Shown one piece after another: positions 1 to 10,281 of a stretch of DNA of 64,000 nt. Numbering within the stretch: the first letter of the stretch is position 1; the number at the start of each line of letters is the position of its first letter. The DNA lies in the NCBI GenBank assembly GCA_001600095.1, contig BCIX01000001.1:3125198-3189197 (forward strand), read 5' to 3'. Source of the DNA: Bullera alba. Taxonomy: Eukaryota > Basidiomycota > Tremellomycetes > Tremellales > Bulleraceae. Position numbers and translations under genes: made by a program. The notes under the pieces are model-generated. The model saw nothing but the letters and a program-made list of their open reading frames with translations, did no database searches and was not told the origin of the DNA.

Positions 1-329
1 AATCGAGGCACTCCCCGATGGCAAGAGTCCGATTGTTATTCTCACAACATTGCGACGTCCAATGAGCTCACTCTTGCATGTTGCTGCACAGCAGCAGGCG
101 GTAGATGCACCTGACGGGGGTGGCTCCTGAGTGCCTCCCGCTTCTTCCTCGTTTCCCGCCTTCTGCGTCATAGGACAGCCTAGGAGTAGGACCCGTCTCT
201 TCGACTTTCCTGGTTCTCTTCTGACCACCGAGATCGATTCTGGTTGACTTTGTAGTTGTACATCATCTCACAACACAGGTAGATCGACACCAGTTCACCA
301 TCGATCTACAGGAAGGGAAAAGTGTCAAC
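1..329 (+). promoter_or_regulatory. Upstream region of the ice-binding protein gene
   Basis: No convincing coding exon is visible here. The stretch precedes the ATG at 330 and presumably holds its promoter and 5' UTR. A short 10-bp-spaced duplication (TAGGA at 171 and 181) is present. No gene upstream of it can be recognised because the window starts here. Confidence 0.4.
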
Positions 330-3300
330 ATGAGGATCTCACCGATGGTCAGTTCTTGGAAGGTGAGTGTTTTCGAGTATGCCAAACCAAGAGTAGTGGT
401 GATCGTGGTTAAACCTTGGTCCACGTACAGGCTGCCGCAGCACTTACAGCACTTGTGAGTCATGTCTAACCCGAGGAACTGGGATGTACTGACGCTCACC
501 CTCAGACATTCACCAACGCTATCACCACCACAGTTAACCTTGGTACCGCCGGGAACTATGCAGTGCTGGCCGAGACTGCAATCACCAATGTTCCCAGCTC
601 TTTCGTCGTCGGAAATGTCGGGCTGAGTCCTGCGGCCTCTACTGGAATCACGGGCTTCGCTTTGGTTCTTGACGGTGGCGGTCAATTCGGTGAGCACATT
701 GCCTAAGTTACGCCACCCTTATACTGAGCTGTCTCGCCTTAGCCACCTCTTCTCAGGTCTCTGGGCAAGTCACCGCCGCAGACTATGCAAACCCAACGCC
801 TGGTACCCTCACAACAGCGGTTGGTGATATGGAGGCAGCATACAACAGTGCTGCCGCCCGAGCCACTGACTTCCTCAATCGAGGCGCCGGTGAATTGGGT
901 GGTCTGACTTTGGCTCCCGGAGTGTACACATTCACGACTGGTGTTACCATTTCCTCCGATCTGGTTCTGAGCGGTGATTGCAACAGTGTCTTCGTTTTCC
1001 AGATTCCGTAAGTTGATCCCGCCCGATGTCTTTCAGCCTTTGCTGATACGATGTTTTTGCAGAGGAACTTTCGCTCAAGGCGCCAACACCGGTATCGTCT
1101 TGGTCGGCGGTGTCCGTCCCTCGCAAGTCTTCTGGCAAGTCGCCGGTACGATGTCGATCGGATCAGGCGCCACCGGTGCTTCTTTCCAGGGTATAGCCCT
1201 GGGAGCGACCCAAATCACGGTCATCACCGGATCGACTGTCACTGGTCGTCTTCTGGGTCAAGCCGGTATCGCGATCCAAGATTCGAACATCATGCAGCCC
1301 ATGGACAACGGTTGTGATACCGCCGGCACCGTGACCGTCACTGCCTGTAAGTCTACGATCACCTGCTCAATGATCAAAGCACGAATGCTGATCGGCTCGT
1401 GTCTTTCCCCGAAATAGCCAACACCAATGCTCCTGTGACTGTGACCTCTACTATCGCTGGTGTTGTCACGACTGTTGCCACGACCATCGATGGGACGCCC
1501 ACGACTGTCGTTTCGACTCTGCCAGCTGTTACCGTGACCGCCACTTCCACCGTAGCCGGTCCTGGTGTTACTGTGACTCAACCCGGTCAAGTTGTAACCG
1601 TCACCTCCACAGTACCGGGTGTCGTTACAACGGTCGCGACTACGATTGATGGAACCCCCACAACCATTGTCTCCAATCTGCCGGCCGTCACTGTCACCGC
1701 GACATCCACTGTCGCCGGTCCTGGCGTGACGGTAACCTTGCCAGGTCAGGTAACGACAGTCACATCGACGCTACCAGGCGCTGTCCAGACAGTGACATCT
1801 ACGATCCCCGGTGTGGTGACAGTTGTCACCTCGACAGTACAGGGCGTCCCCACCACGATCACTTCCACTCTGCCACCGGTCACAGTCACCTCGGTCTCCA
1901 CCGCACCCGGCAGCGTCGTCACTACCGTAGTGACCGGTGCCGGAGTGACCGTCACTCAACCGGGACAGACGATAACTCAACCTGGTCAAGTTGTTACGGT
2001 GACCGCTACTCAAGCAGTCCCAACTACATTCACAACGGTCGTCACCAGTGTGGTCCAGGGAGTGACCACTGTCGAGACTCTGACTGTCACCTCCACGCTC
2101 ACCCAGCCAGGTACCGGCGTCGTGACCACAACTCTGACCAGTCCCACAACCAACACCGTCACATCGACGATCACCGAGGGTGCCAGCACCACGGTTGTCA
2201 CTGTCACAACACCGGTGATCACTGTGGTTCCAACGACCATCACTTTGCCCGCAGGCACTGTAACCAACACTCTTACCCAAGTCCAGACTGAAACCCAGCT
2301 TCAGACGATAACAGAGGCAGGAACGACCCGTAAGTCTAGTCTCTCAGACATATGCTGTTCTGGTTGTTGATATTGACCTTTTCGCTTTAGGTGTTGTCAC
2401 TTCCCTTGTCCCTGTGACGACTGTGGTTACTACGACATTGACCCAACCTGGCACCACGACCGTGTCAAGCTTCACGACGACCTTGACCGATGTCCAGGTT
2501 ATCACGTCGACCATACCCGGTACGACGCGTGAGTACATTGAACCGTAAACTTGCGGGACTAGTTGCTAATCAAGCTACTTTTGCAGGATTGACAACGATC
2601 CTTGTGCCCGTCACCGACCTCGTCACAAGAACTCTCACCCTCGACCAAGGCGTTATCACGACCACTGCCGTGGTCACCAGGACTATCGTCAATGGTGGAA
2701 CCACCATCACCACACAGGTCCCCGTTACGACGACCGCTCTATCCGTGATCACTGCCACCACAACCGTTGGTGGAGGCAACGGCAACGGTGATGGCAATGG
2801 CAATGGTAACGGTAATGGCAATGGCGACGGAAACGGAAACGGCGATGGCAACGGAAACGGAAACGGTGACGGCAATGTGGGTGGTAATGGTGATGGAAAC
2901 GGCGATGGCAATGGTGGTGGAAACGGTGGCGGCGATGGAAACGGCAATGGTGGCGGCAACGGCGGCGGCGGTACCACAAGCCAAACCGGATCTTTCGGTA
3001 CCACCACCGTGTATGCGGAGGGTGGCAAGGCTTCTGCCACAGGATGGTGAGTTTGCCGAGGGCGTGTCCCTCCCATGTAGTCTGTCGACTAACGCCATCG
3101 TGCAGCGGTTGCACCGATACCACCTATGTTACTAAAGCCGTTCACACCGTCACCGTCACCGAGACCAAGACCAAGACTAAGAAATACTGTAAGCTCTTAC
3201 TATCGCAACCATCACCGGTCAGTATGCTGACTTTAACCCAGGCGAAACTAGCACCGAGAAACCTGCACAATCGTCTTCCGAGTGGCACGCTCCAGCACAG

Positions 3301-3630
3301 ACCCCATCCGCGCACCCATCACCAAGTCCCAACGCCTCAGAACTCGCCGCATCATCCAGCTCTGCGTCCGCCTCAAAGTGTACCGCCAGCGCATCCTCTT
3401 CCGCCATGTCGCAGTGCATGGCCAGCGCAATGGCTACTGTCGAGTCAGTTTGTCGACCCGCCGGATCGTCATTCACGGTTTCGGCATCGGTAGCCTCTGC
3501 GGCGGCCAGCCAGCCTGGGAACAACACCATCTTGGGCGCGCAATCAGCTTCGACACGACAGGCAGTTTCTTCGTTGGGTTTCGCGAGTGTGATCGCAGCG
3601 ATCTTGGCCGCTATCAGCACTCTATATTAG
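330..3630 (+). CDS. GPI-anchored ice-binding protein (DUF3494) with long Thr/Val and Gly/Asn stalk
   Basis: Ten exons join into a protein of about 923 residues: 330-362, 431-454, 506-689, 743-1007, 1063-1346, 1418-2329, 2391-2528, 2587-3046, 3106-3188, 3242-3630. All junctions are GT..AG and frame-consistent. Residues 1-25 look like a signal peptide (MRISPMVSS, then an Ala/Leu core). Residues about 28-262 are a DUF3494 ice-binding domain, with the family landmarks NLGTAGNYAVLAETAITN, GGLTLAPGVYTF and VFWQVAG. Then come a Thr/Val-rich stalk (about 264-675), a Gly/Asn/Asp low-complexity block (about 676-740), a short Cys motif (GCGCTDTTYVT), a Ser/Ala-rich stretch and a C-terminal hydrophobic tail (VIAAILAAISTLY) typical of a GPI-attachment signal. 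Family knowledge: DUF3494 proteins bind ice and spread by horizontal transfer. Inference: surface display on the cell wall. Most known fungal members are secreted single domains, so this architecture is unusual. Confidence 0.85.
1438..1755 (+). repeat. Two tandem 53-codon repeats in the ice-binding protein stalk
   Basis: Copies at 1438-1596 and 1597-1755 encode nearly identical 53-residue units. Each starts TVTST and contains VVTTVATTIDGTPTT, AVTVTATSTVAGPGVTVT and PGQV. Further degraded units with the same TVTST and PGQ spacing follow to about 2320. Such Thr-rich units are usually heavily O-mannosylated rods in yeast wall proteins. Confidence 0.9.
2768..2973 (+). repeat. Gly/Asn/Asp-coding low-complexity repeat
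   Basis: A run of GGN-AAC/GAT codons encodes alternating GN, GD and GG dipeptides inside the stalk of the ice-binding protein. The reading frame is kept throughout. Long open frames on other strands and frames here are by-products of the repeat. Confidence 0.9.
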
Positions 3631-4539
3631 GTGGTAGCAGCGCTTACTGTATAGTACTTTCGTTCTCTTTTCTCAAGGACTTGACAAGGACTCCTCATGG
3701 ACAATCAGATTTTGCTTTTTATAATTCCAAGGTTGATCATCTTCGATGTATTCCCTTTTTCGAGACACAATAAACCGAGAGGCTTAGTAGGGCTCCATAT
3801 AGAAAATTGCGAGCTCTGGCTACTGGTCATACTGAATCTTGACAGCCTGCGTATGGTCCGACCGGGAGGTGCACAATTGCACATTCCAGTTTCCGATGTC
3901 CCGATTCGGATCCCGACGCCGGGCCGTGATGAATCGTGCAATGTGTCGTGTGTCTCAATACTAGATTCAGCCAGAACCGCCTAATCGACGAAAGACCTTG
4001 TCGGCAGGAGCTTCGACATCTCTTGACAGGCACTCAAATGTCGACGACTTACTGCAGGGTAGCGTTGATCGTGGAACCGGCCGGATCTTTTTTGGCCGAG
4101 CGCCGAAATGCGATGAGGAAGGATGAGGAAGGATGAGGATGTGTAGATTCTGTCACTCAACGTCCAACCCTGTTCAACCATCAAACGAACACACTGAACC
4201 CTCAAGCGTTGTTGACATGACAGGCCATGTCACTCTCTATCCTTCTGCATGCTGACCTCCTCACGCTGTATCCTACGAGCCGTCCTGAGTACATGAGGAG
4301 CGCGACTCTCAACAAAAGCAGCGAAGCTCATTGTAGCTCGTCCACACCGCCCATCAAAGGACCTCTTTGGCGACCGCTTTCGTGCATCCTTCCACCGTCA
4401 ACACCTCGATCTTCACGATTCCAGTAAGTCTAGACCTTCGGCTTAACTCTTCACCTGTTTCGCTCCCATATCGATCGTCACAACGGTACCAGGTGGTACA
4501 GTAGAGGACAGATATACGCAGCTCGAGAACATCGACATC
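3631..4539. other. Intergenic region between ice-binding and M50B-like genes
   Basis: No supported exon. An AATAAA hexamer near 3769 could serve the upstream gene's 3' end. Positions 4111-4140 hold three near-copies of GATGAGGAAG with 10-bp period. The rest presumably carries the promoter and 5' UTR of the gene starting at 4540. Confidence 0.5.
4111..4140. repeat. 10-bp tandem repeat (GATGAGGAAG, about 3 copies)
   Basis: Direct inspection shows CGATGAGGAAGGATGAGGAA continuing into a third partial copy. It lies about 400 bp upstream of the M50B-like start codon. It belongs to the 10-bp-period class described in the findings. Confidence 0.85.
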
Positions 4540-5998
4540 ATGGCGCCAGGGGTTCTTGTGGATGTCGGCCATCTTAACGCCACTATACATCAGACGGCGA
4601 TAACAACCCTTCATCTACTAGCAAAGAGAGCCGACCCTACTCCCAATACATTTCGTGAGCACCCCTATCTCCAATGGACAAGATACCCAAGAATCTGAGT
4701 CCGTCGGCGAGGGGATGCTGATATCAATCTCGTAGAGCGTAATACCATAATAGCAGCATGTGTCATGTTCGTCGCGACAATCATAGCTTGGAACTTGCCA
4801 GTACTCAGGGACGTGATCTCGGCCCTAAAGGTAAGAGGAGATGGAATATGGAGACCAGGGTCTGTGACTGACCAATATGCTGTTAGCTGTTCACCGTCGG
4901 AACGCATGAGCTGTGTCACTTGATCGTGGGCATGCTTTGCGGGGGACAGGTGGTTTCGATCTGCATAGACCCCAACGACGGCGGTGCTACGCATATCATG
5001 GGTCTCATGCGGACGATGCCCAGGATACCGCGGGATCCCTATGCCATGCCAACTTATGCCCAAATGTTCTGGTCAACATCGGCAGTAGCAACACTCGCGG
5101 CGGGCTATGTCGGGAGTAGCATAGTCGGCTTTCTCCTAGTGGTGAGTGGGTCAGATATGTGCATGCTCTCTGACTGGCGTTGTCATATAGTTCTGCTCCT
5201 GTTCGTACCGCTCATCCCCTTCAGCCGAGATCATCCACTCACGCACACTCAGTTCACATCGTAGCCTCAAAGATCGCAGCTCTTGTCCTGCATGTCGGCC
5301 TTCTTGCTCCTATAATCCGAGCCGACCATTGGATGTGAGTGACCTCTTCCAGGATTCGGATGATGGGGAAAAATGCTAAGTCGTCTCCAGCGCATTCAGC
5401 AGTATTATCATTTGTGAGGCGATTCTGATAGGTCTATGGTTTGCGGATCATGGCAATGTGAGTCATTGTACCCCTCCCTGCGATCGACCGACTCACAGAT
5501 GTTACAGGGACTCCGGTTCTACGTCCTCTTCCTCGGTATGTCCAGGGTACCGACATCTTCGCATCGGCTACGCTGACTGGGCTCGATAGGCATGATGAAC
5601 CTGTTTTACGTGGTGTGGGATTATGCCGATGAGAAGCTGTTCGACAAGAGGAATACATCGGATTGCGCCCAGTTTTCCGAACTCTTAGGCTGGCCAACGA
5701 GTGGTGAGTGGAGGAGTAAAACTGGCAGAGCGAGGCTGATGCGCATCCTGTAAGGATGGGCGATCTTTTGGTTCACCTACGAAGCTCTAGTCTTCACAGC
5801 TGCTGTCTTCGCGGGCATCATGGTGTTCCGGGTGAGTGACGTATGCCAAAATCCAGTGAAATTTAGCCTGAAGCAATCCTAGCGTACGGATGGACAAATG
5901 TATCGTGAAGCGTGAGTCGACTTCGTCGATGAGTACGATGAGTGGGGAAGACGAGCTGACAAGCTCAAACTAGCGGTGACTTTCTTCCTACACGCTGA
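4540..5998 (+). CDS. Peptidase M50B-like multipass membrane metalloprotease
   Basis: Exons starting at ATG 4540 (MAPGVLVDVGHLNATIH) join into a polytopic membrane protein. After one N-terminal membrane segment (IIAACVMFVATIIAWNLPVL) comes FTVGTHELCHLIVGMLCGG. Its HELCH is a zinc-binding HExxH motif embedded in a hydrophobic helix, as in the M50 site-2 protease superfamily. Later segments (ASKIAALVLHVGLLAP, AFSSIIICEAILIGLWFADH, LRFYVLFLGMMNLFYVVWDY, IFWFTYEALVFTAAVFAGIM) and the C-terminal FLPTR match the fungal Peptidase_M50B-like family. The frame requires a 10-nt exon at 5191-5200. The family is annotated as peptidase-like, but I know of no confirmed substrate. Other splice sites are by eye. 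Confidence 0.8.
5191..5200 (+). other. 10-nt micro-exon in the M50B-like gene
   Basis: TTCTGCTCCT lies between an acceptor (CATATAG) and a donor (GTTCGT). Joined to the exon starting at 5253 it gives FCSFHIVASKIAALV, which keeps frame with the family-like sequence on both sides. No other donor/acceptor choice that I tried preserved both flanks. Confidence 0.55.
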
Positions 5999-6540
5999 GC
6001 GAATCGTTATTGCAATGCAACCTATGTCTAGCTCTGTTGCGTCAAGTCGGTGGCCGATGCTGCTGCAGTACTAGTGTGCCGTGTCTTCTGTGTGAAGAGA
6101 TCCGCTGGACATTGATCAGAAACACGGTTCGGTAACCAGAGCGCATAGCAACATTCGCAATGGATTTCGGTTGTCGACCTGGGGCTTATATCATCAGATG
6201 ATAGGCGACCATGAATCAATCGATCATGCATCCTGGGGACAGCAGCTACCTGCAGATACCCTACAGATACCAGATCACGAGACCAAGATGTTGCTGGTGT
6301 CAGCATGACGTAGCTCGTACCTAGCATCCATCATATTCATCTAGAGCCGACGGTGAGCGGAGTCGCGGACCCTAGCCCTCCCTAGAGCCAACCTAACCGG
6401 GACCGATGTCAGCGGAGAGCAAGCTGCAGGTGTTCAGGACCTTCACTTCTTGCTCAACGTCGCGATGAAGGCAGCTGTCTGGCAAACCGCTCATTCATCT
6501 AGGATCACTGATACAGTCCGCCTCGAAGCCATCATTCCAG
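5999..6540. other. Intergenic region, tandem same-strand genes
   Basis: No supported exon. It contains the 3' UTR of the M50B-like gene and the upstream region of the DUF1264 gene. CCTAG repeats at 6371 and 6381 with a CCTAA at 6392 form a weak 10/11-bp-spaced array. Confidence 0.4.
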
Positions 6541-7624
6541 ATGTGTGACAACGCTGACACACGAGAGTCGGTGACTACGGTGGAAGATGTGGAGAACGCG
6601 GCGTACCATACGACTGCTTATGAAGCTGCCGGAGCACTTCAGATGAGGTGAGAGATGGCGAGGTTTACATCCATATAACAAGCAGGCTGATGACTCTCTT
6701 GAAAATGCAGCTTCAAGCCTATCAACCAGATCCATCAGCAGCTATGCGGTTTGCATATTTACGCCGATGACCCTGGTCGATCCGTCAAGGCCCATCATTT
6801 CTGCACTCACTTACGGAAGGACCTTCACCAGTGCATTATCTACGACAGTGACAAACCCGATGCCAGGCTGATCGGTAAGGACACGCAGGGGTCATCGCCG
6901 AGTGGACTTTTCGCTGAGTCTGCATTCAAGGGATCGAATACGTGATACCAGAGGAGGCATTTCGAAATCTCCCAGAGGAGGAGAAGAAGGTGGGCCCCTC
7001 CATTCAAGCCAGGCCAAGACAACGTGGATGACAGCTGTGGCTTTGCAGTACTGGCACTCCCATAAATTCGAGGTACAGTCTGGGATGCTCATGCTGGGGA
7101 CGAAAGCTCTGGTGCCCAGTGAGCTACTAGAAGCCTCGGAGTTGCTTACGCAGCTGAGCTGGCAACTTGTCGTAGATGCGGTGACAGATATCGCTGAGCG
7201 TCCCGCAATGCTCGAGCTACATCGCTCGTATGGCAAGACCATCCACACCTGGTAAGCGGCACTGATTCCAATCACAGTAGAGCTCTGGTTGACTTAACAT
7301 CCCTCTGTAGGCAATACGACAAGCATTCTGACTTTCCACTCGGCCCACCTCAGCTCATGATGGCATACACCGCTGATGAGCAAGTTGCCAAAGCGCTGCT
7401 CAGGGAGCGAGATGAGTGAGTGCCGCTTGATCGCCTGCTTCCCCTGCCGGTCTTCTTGTTACTCACTGCGTCCCAGGGAAATGGGCGTGTCCACTGAGAA
7501 GAAACGAGAGATCCGGGCAGGATACCTCCGACCAGAGGATATGGACCGAGCGCCCTTGGAGGGATGTGATCCTTGGATCAAAGGCCAACGATTTGGGCTA
7601 GACCTAGTAGACCGTGCCAAGTGA
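6541..7624 (+). CDS. DUF1264 / oil-body-associated (OBAP) family protein
   Basis: The model starts at [11 protein letters not shown]. It continues into [20 protein letters not shown], a His-rich stretch ([20 protein letters not shown]), a conserved centre ([21 protein letters not shown]) and a C-terminal region with [20 protein letters not shown] and GYLRPEDMD. These are landmarks of DUF1264, called OBAP in plants, where members associate with lipid bodies. In fungi the function is not established. Introns lie near 6655-6709, 6875-6939, 6991-7048, 7254-7310 and 7414-7477, and all keep frame. Identification is confident; a lipid-droplet role here is only inferred from the plant family. Confidence 0.85.
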
Positions 7625-8352
7625 AGGATCGGCAGGTGCTGAGTCCAGTGGTGCGAGCTGAGTCTCCGACTACGTTACGAGTTCACATGCACGTTTACTT
7701 CATGCCTTAGCCTGCAACCAACTCGTGCGTAGTATCGCTACGAAGACAAGCTGCATACTCACGATCAAGATCAGCCCCATGCCTAGCATGCATATTGCAT
7801 GGTCCTCGTGAACCGTGATCGATGATCCTCGGCCGGAGATACGGGATCGGACGGCGTTGACCGGCGAATGAAGGAAGATCAGTAGGGCCAGTGTAGGGCC
7901 GTGCCTGATGAATCATCCGCCCCACGCAGGCCAAGATAACCGCCCTGACGGAATCAGAATTGGCAAAAAAGACAAACGGGCCGCCCGATCGATCGCGATA
8001 TCAGTTCGCACATGGACGGCTATCCTGACTGTCGACGTTAACATCGCTTGCTCAGCTCGACTCTCGGTCGTCTGGGGGATCTCATCAAACACAACAGAAG
8101 TGTAGAGCATCATCGGAGGCCCAGCACGTCCAATAGCAAAAGGTCCGCTCGCAGTCCACAACCGTCGGACCCACACCAGCATCGCATCTACCGATTTGAT
8201 CAACGTGTTTACAACTTCGACCGAAGTCTAGCGGCACACATCCGTCGATCTCTGCGACGAAATTTGAGAATTTGAGAATTCAACTTTCCACCTCCAATCT
8301 ACCTTCTACAAAGCTGCCTGCAAAGCAACTCCAGTCGGAATCGCCGCACACA
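7625..8352. promoter_or_regulatory. Region upstream of D-arabinono-lactone oxidase gene
   Basis: No supported exon. It holds the 3' end of the DUF1264 transcript and the promoter of the next gene. A 9-bp direct repeat (TTGAGAATT twice, 8263-8280) lies about 75 bp before the ATG. Confidence 0.4.
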
Positions 8353-10028
8353 ATGTCACCCGTCGCCTCCGATGACGACGTTTCTTCCTTGACCAACCAA
8401 CAAATCCAACAGTCTCTCGAGGTCATCTCCGTGCCGACAACCTCCTCTCAGTCGACCTTCTCGAACTGGGCCAAAACTTTTCACTGTCAGCCGAAGAGGG
8501 TATTCAAGCCTACGACCTACTTCCAATGCAGACAGATCCTGGAGTTGGCCAGACGTTTCAACGAGCTAGGCGAGGAGGTGACTGTTCATCCCGTCGGAGT
8601 CGGTCACTCGCCTAGTGATCTGTCGTGCACGAACGGATGGCTGGTCAGGATGGAGGGTATCAAGGGGCAGATCAGTGTGAGTTCTGCTGCTGAGGAGTCC
8701 CCTGCAGCGCCCAGCTGACCACGTTGCAGGTCGACCACGAGAAGCAGACAGCCACGTTCCGAGCCGGCACCGTTCTGCACGATATCCACAAATCCCTCGC
8801 TGCCGCCGTCCCACCTCTTGCCATGCCCAACATCGGCTCGATATCCGATCAGACGATTGGTGGTCTCATCTCTACAGCTTCGCACGGTTCCGGCACGAAC
8901 TTCCCTGTCCTCTCGAATCACGTCAGATCCCTCACTATCGCTCTCCCGATCCCCGGCACACCCGTAGTTCACTGTTCTGCTACGGAGGATCCGGATCTGT
9001 TCAAAGCCAGTCTATGTGGTCTTGGTATTACCGGAATCCTGCTGGAAGTCGAGATCGAAGTGGAAGATGCGTTCCGACTGAGGGAGACCAAGGAGAGCAA
9101 GAGCCCGGACTATGTCTTCGATAATCTGGACATAATCAAGAATAGTGCAGAGCACGTGAGACTCTGGTGGTATCCGGACGGTCAGGGCATCGTGGTAGGC
9201 CGTGCTAACAGGACGTACGAGGTGAGTCTTCGCAACACACAGGGTATCCGCTGACGATACATACAGGCGCCGAAGCCTCAAACGTCCCTCATGGCGCACA
9301 TCCTCGGCTTCCACGTAATGCAGTTCTTCCTATGCGTTGCCAGGTGTTTCCCCTCTTTCACACCCTACGTTGGACGATATGCCTTCTGGTTGGCGAAAGG
9401 GGATTCCGAGGTAGTCGACGAGGGGTACAAGGTTTTGAACTTTGATTGTCTGGTGAGGACCTCTATCTGACTGAATGAAACTGGTTTTACTGACCTCTTC
9501 CAGTTCCCTCAATACGCTCTAGAATGGGCCATTTCCAGCGACAAAACCAAGGCTTGCTTGGAGGCGATAAATGAATGGCTAGAGGAGGAGCGGAAATCTG
9601 CCAAGGGACTCCGCGTCCATTTCCCCATTGAGGTTAGATGGTCATGCGAGGATGACATTTGGTTGAGTCCGTCTTATGGCAAGGAGACTTGCTGGATCGG
9701 TGTTGTCACATACAGGTGAGACAGCAGCATACCGACTTTGTTGCTCTCTAAGCTGATTCCTTCCACTAGGCCATATGGGTTGCCTGTACCATACAAAAAA
9801 TTCCAGGAGAGGTTCTCCAACATCCTCAAGTCGTTCGACGGCCGGCCTCACTGGGCGAAGCAGCACGACTTGAAGCCTAAAGAGCTCGAAAGCTTGTACC
9901 CCAAGTTTGATGAGTTCCGTCGGGTCACTGAGCGAGTGGATCCAGGGAGGATACTTCAAAACGAGTATGTTAGGAGACATCTCGGTGGACAAGACATAGA
10001 TGAGAGGTTGTTTAAGGATAGAAAATAG
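8353..10028 (+). CDS. ALO1: D-arabinono-1,4-lactone oxidase
   Basis: This flavoenzyme oxidises D-arabinono-1,4-lactone to D-erythroascorbate, the last step of the fungal ascorbate-analogue pathway, at the mitochondrial outer membrane. The start MSPVASDDDV at 8353 is the first in-frame ATG. The N-terminal half is a VAO-type FAD domain, with VHPVGVGHSPSDLS (the GHSP histidine is the usual covalent flavin site) and IGGLISTASHGSGTNF. The C-terminal half carries the ALO domain, ending with GRPHWAKQHDL and a region with RVDPGRILQNEYV. Four short introns (about 8677-8729, 9222-9266, 9453-9503, 9717-9770) keep frame. Total length of roughly 500 residues is usual for the family. A hydrophobic segment after the FAD domain (LMAHILGFHVMQFFLCVARC) fits membrane association. 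Confidence 0.93.
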
Positions 10029-10281
10029 GAAGTGTCATGATGGTAGCGGAGGCCGGCTATCACCTTACTCATTAGACAAATTAGATCGACAATAGATGTC
10101 AGACGATCTACCGTCATGGACATTGGATCATCACGATATTCATGCAAAAGCACTAGTGGTTGCCCGCTATCCAATCAAATTATAGTGGAGGTCATGTTGG
10201 AGGCGTATAATGCTGAGTTTGCGGAGTACAAGCGTACATGTTCGTTCAGTCATGTCATGATCTGCCCTCGACGGCATGGGC

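Noticed and set aside
1746..2280. Long minus-strand open frames opposite the ice-binding stalk
   Set aside because: They are by-products of the Thr/Val and Gly/Asn codon repeats and have no independent start or family features.
2570..3123. Pro-rich and His/Arg-rich open frames antisense to the Gly/Asn block
   Set aside because: Pure shadow of the GGN-AAC repeat in other frames.
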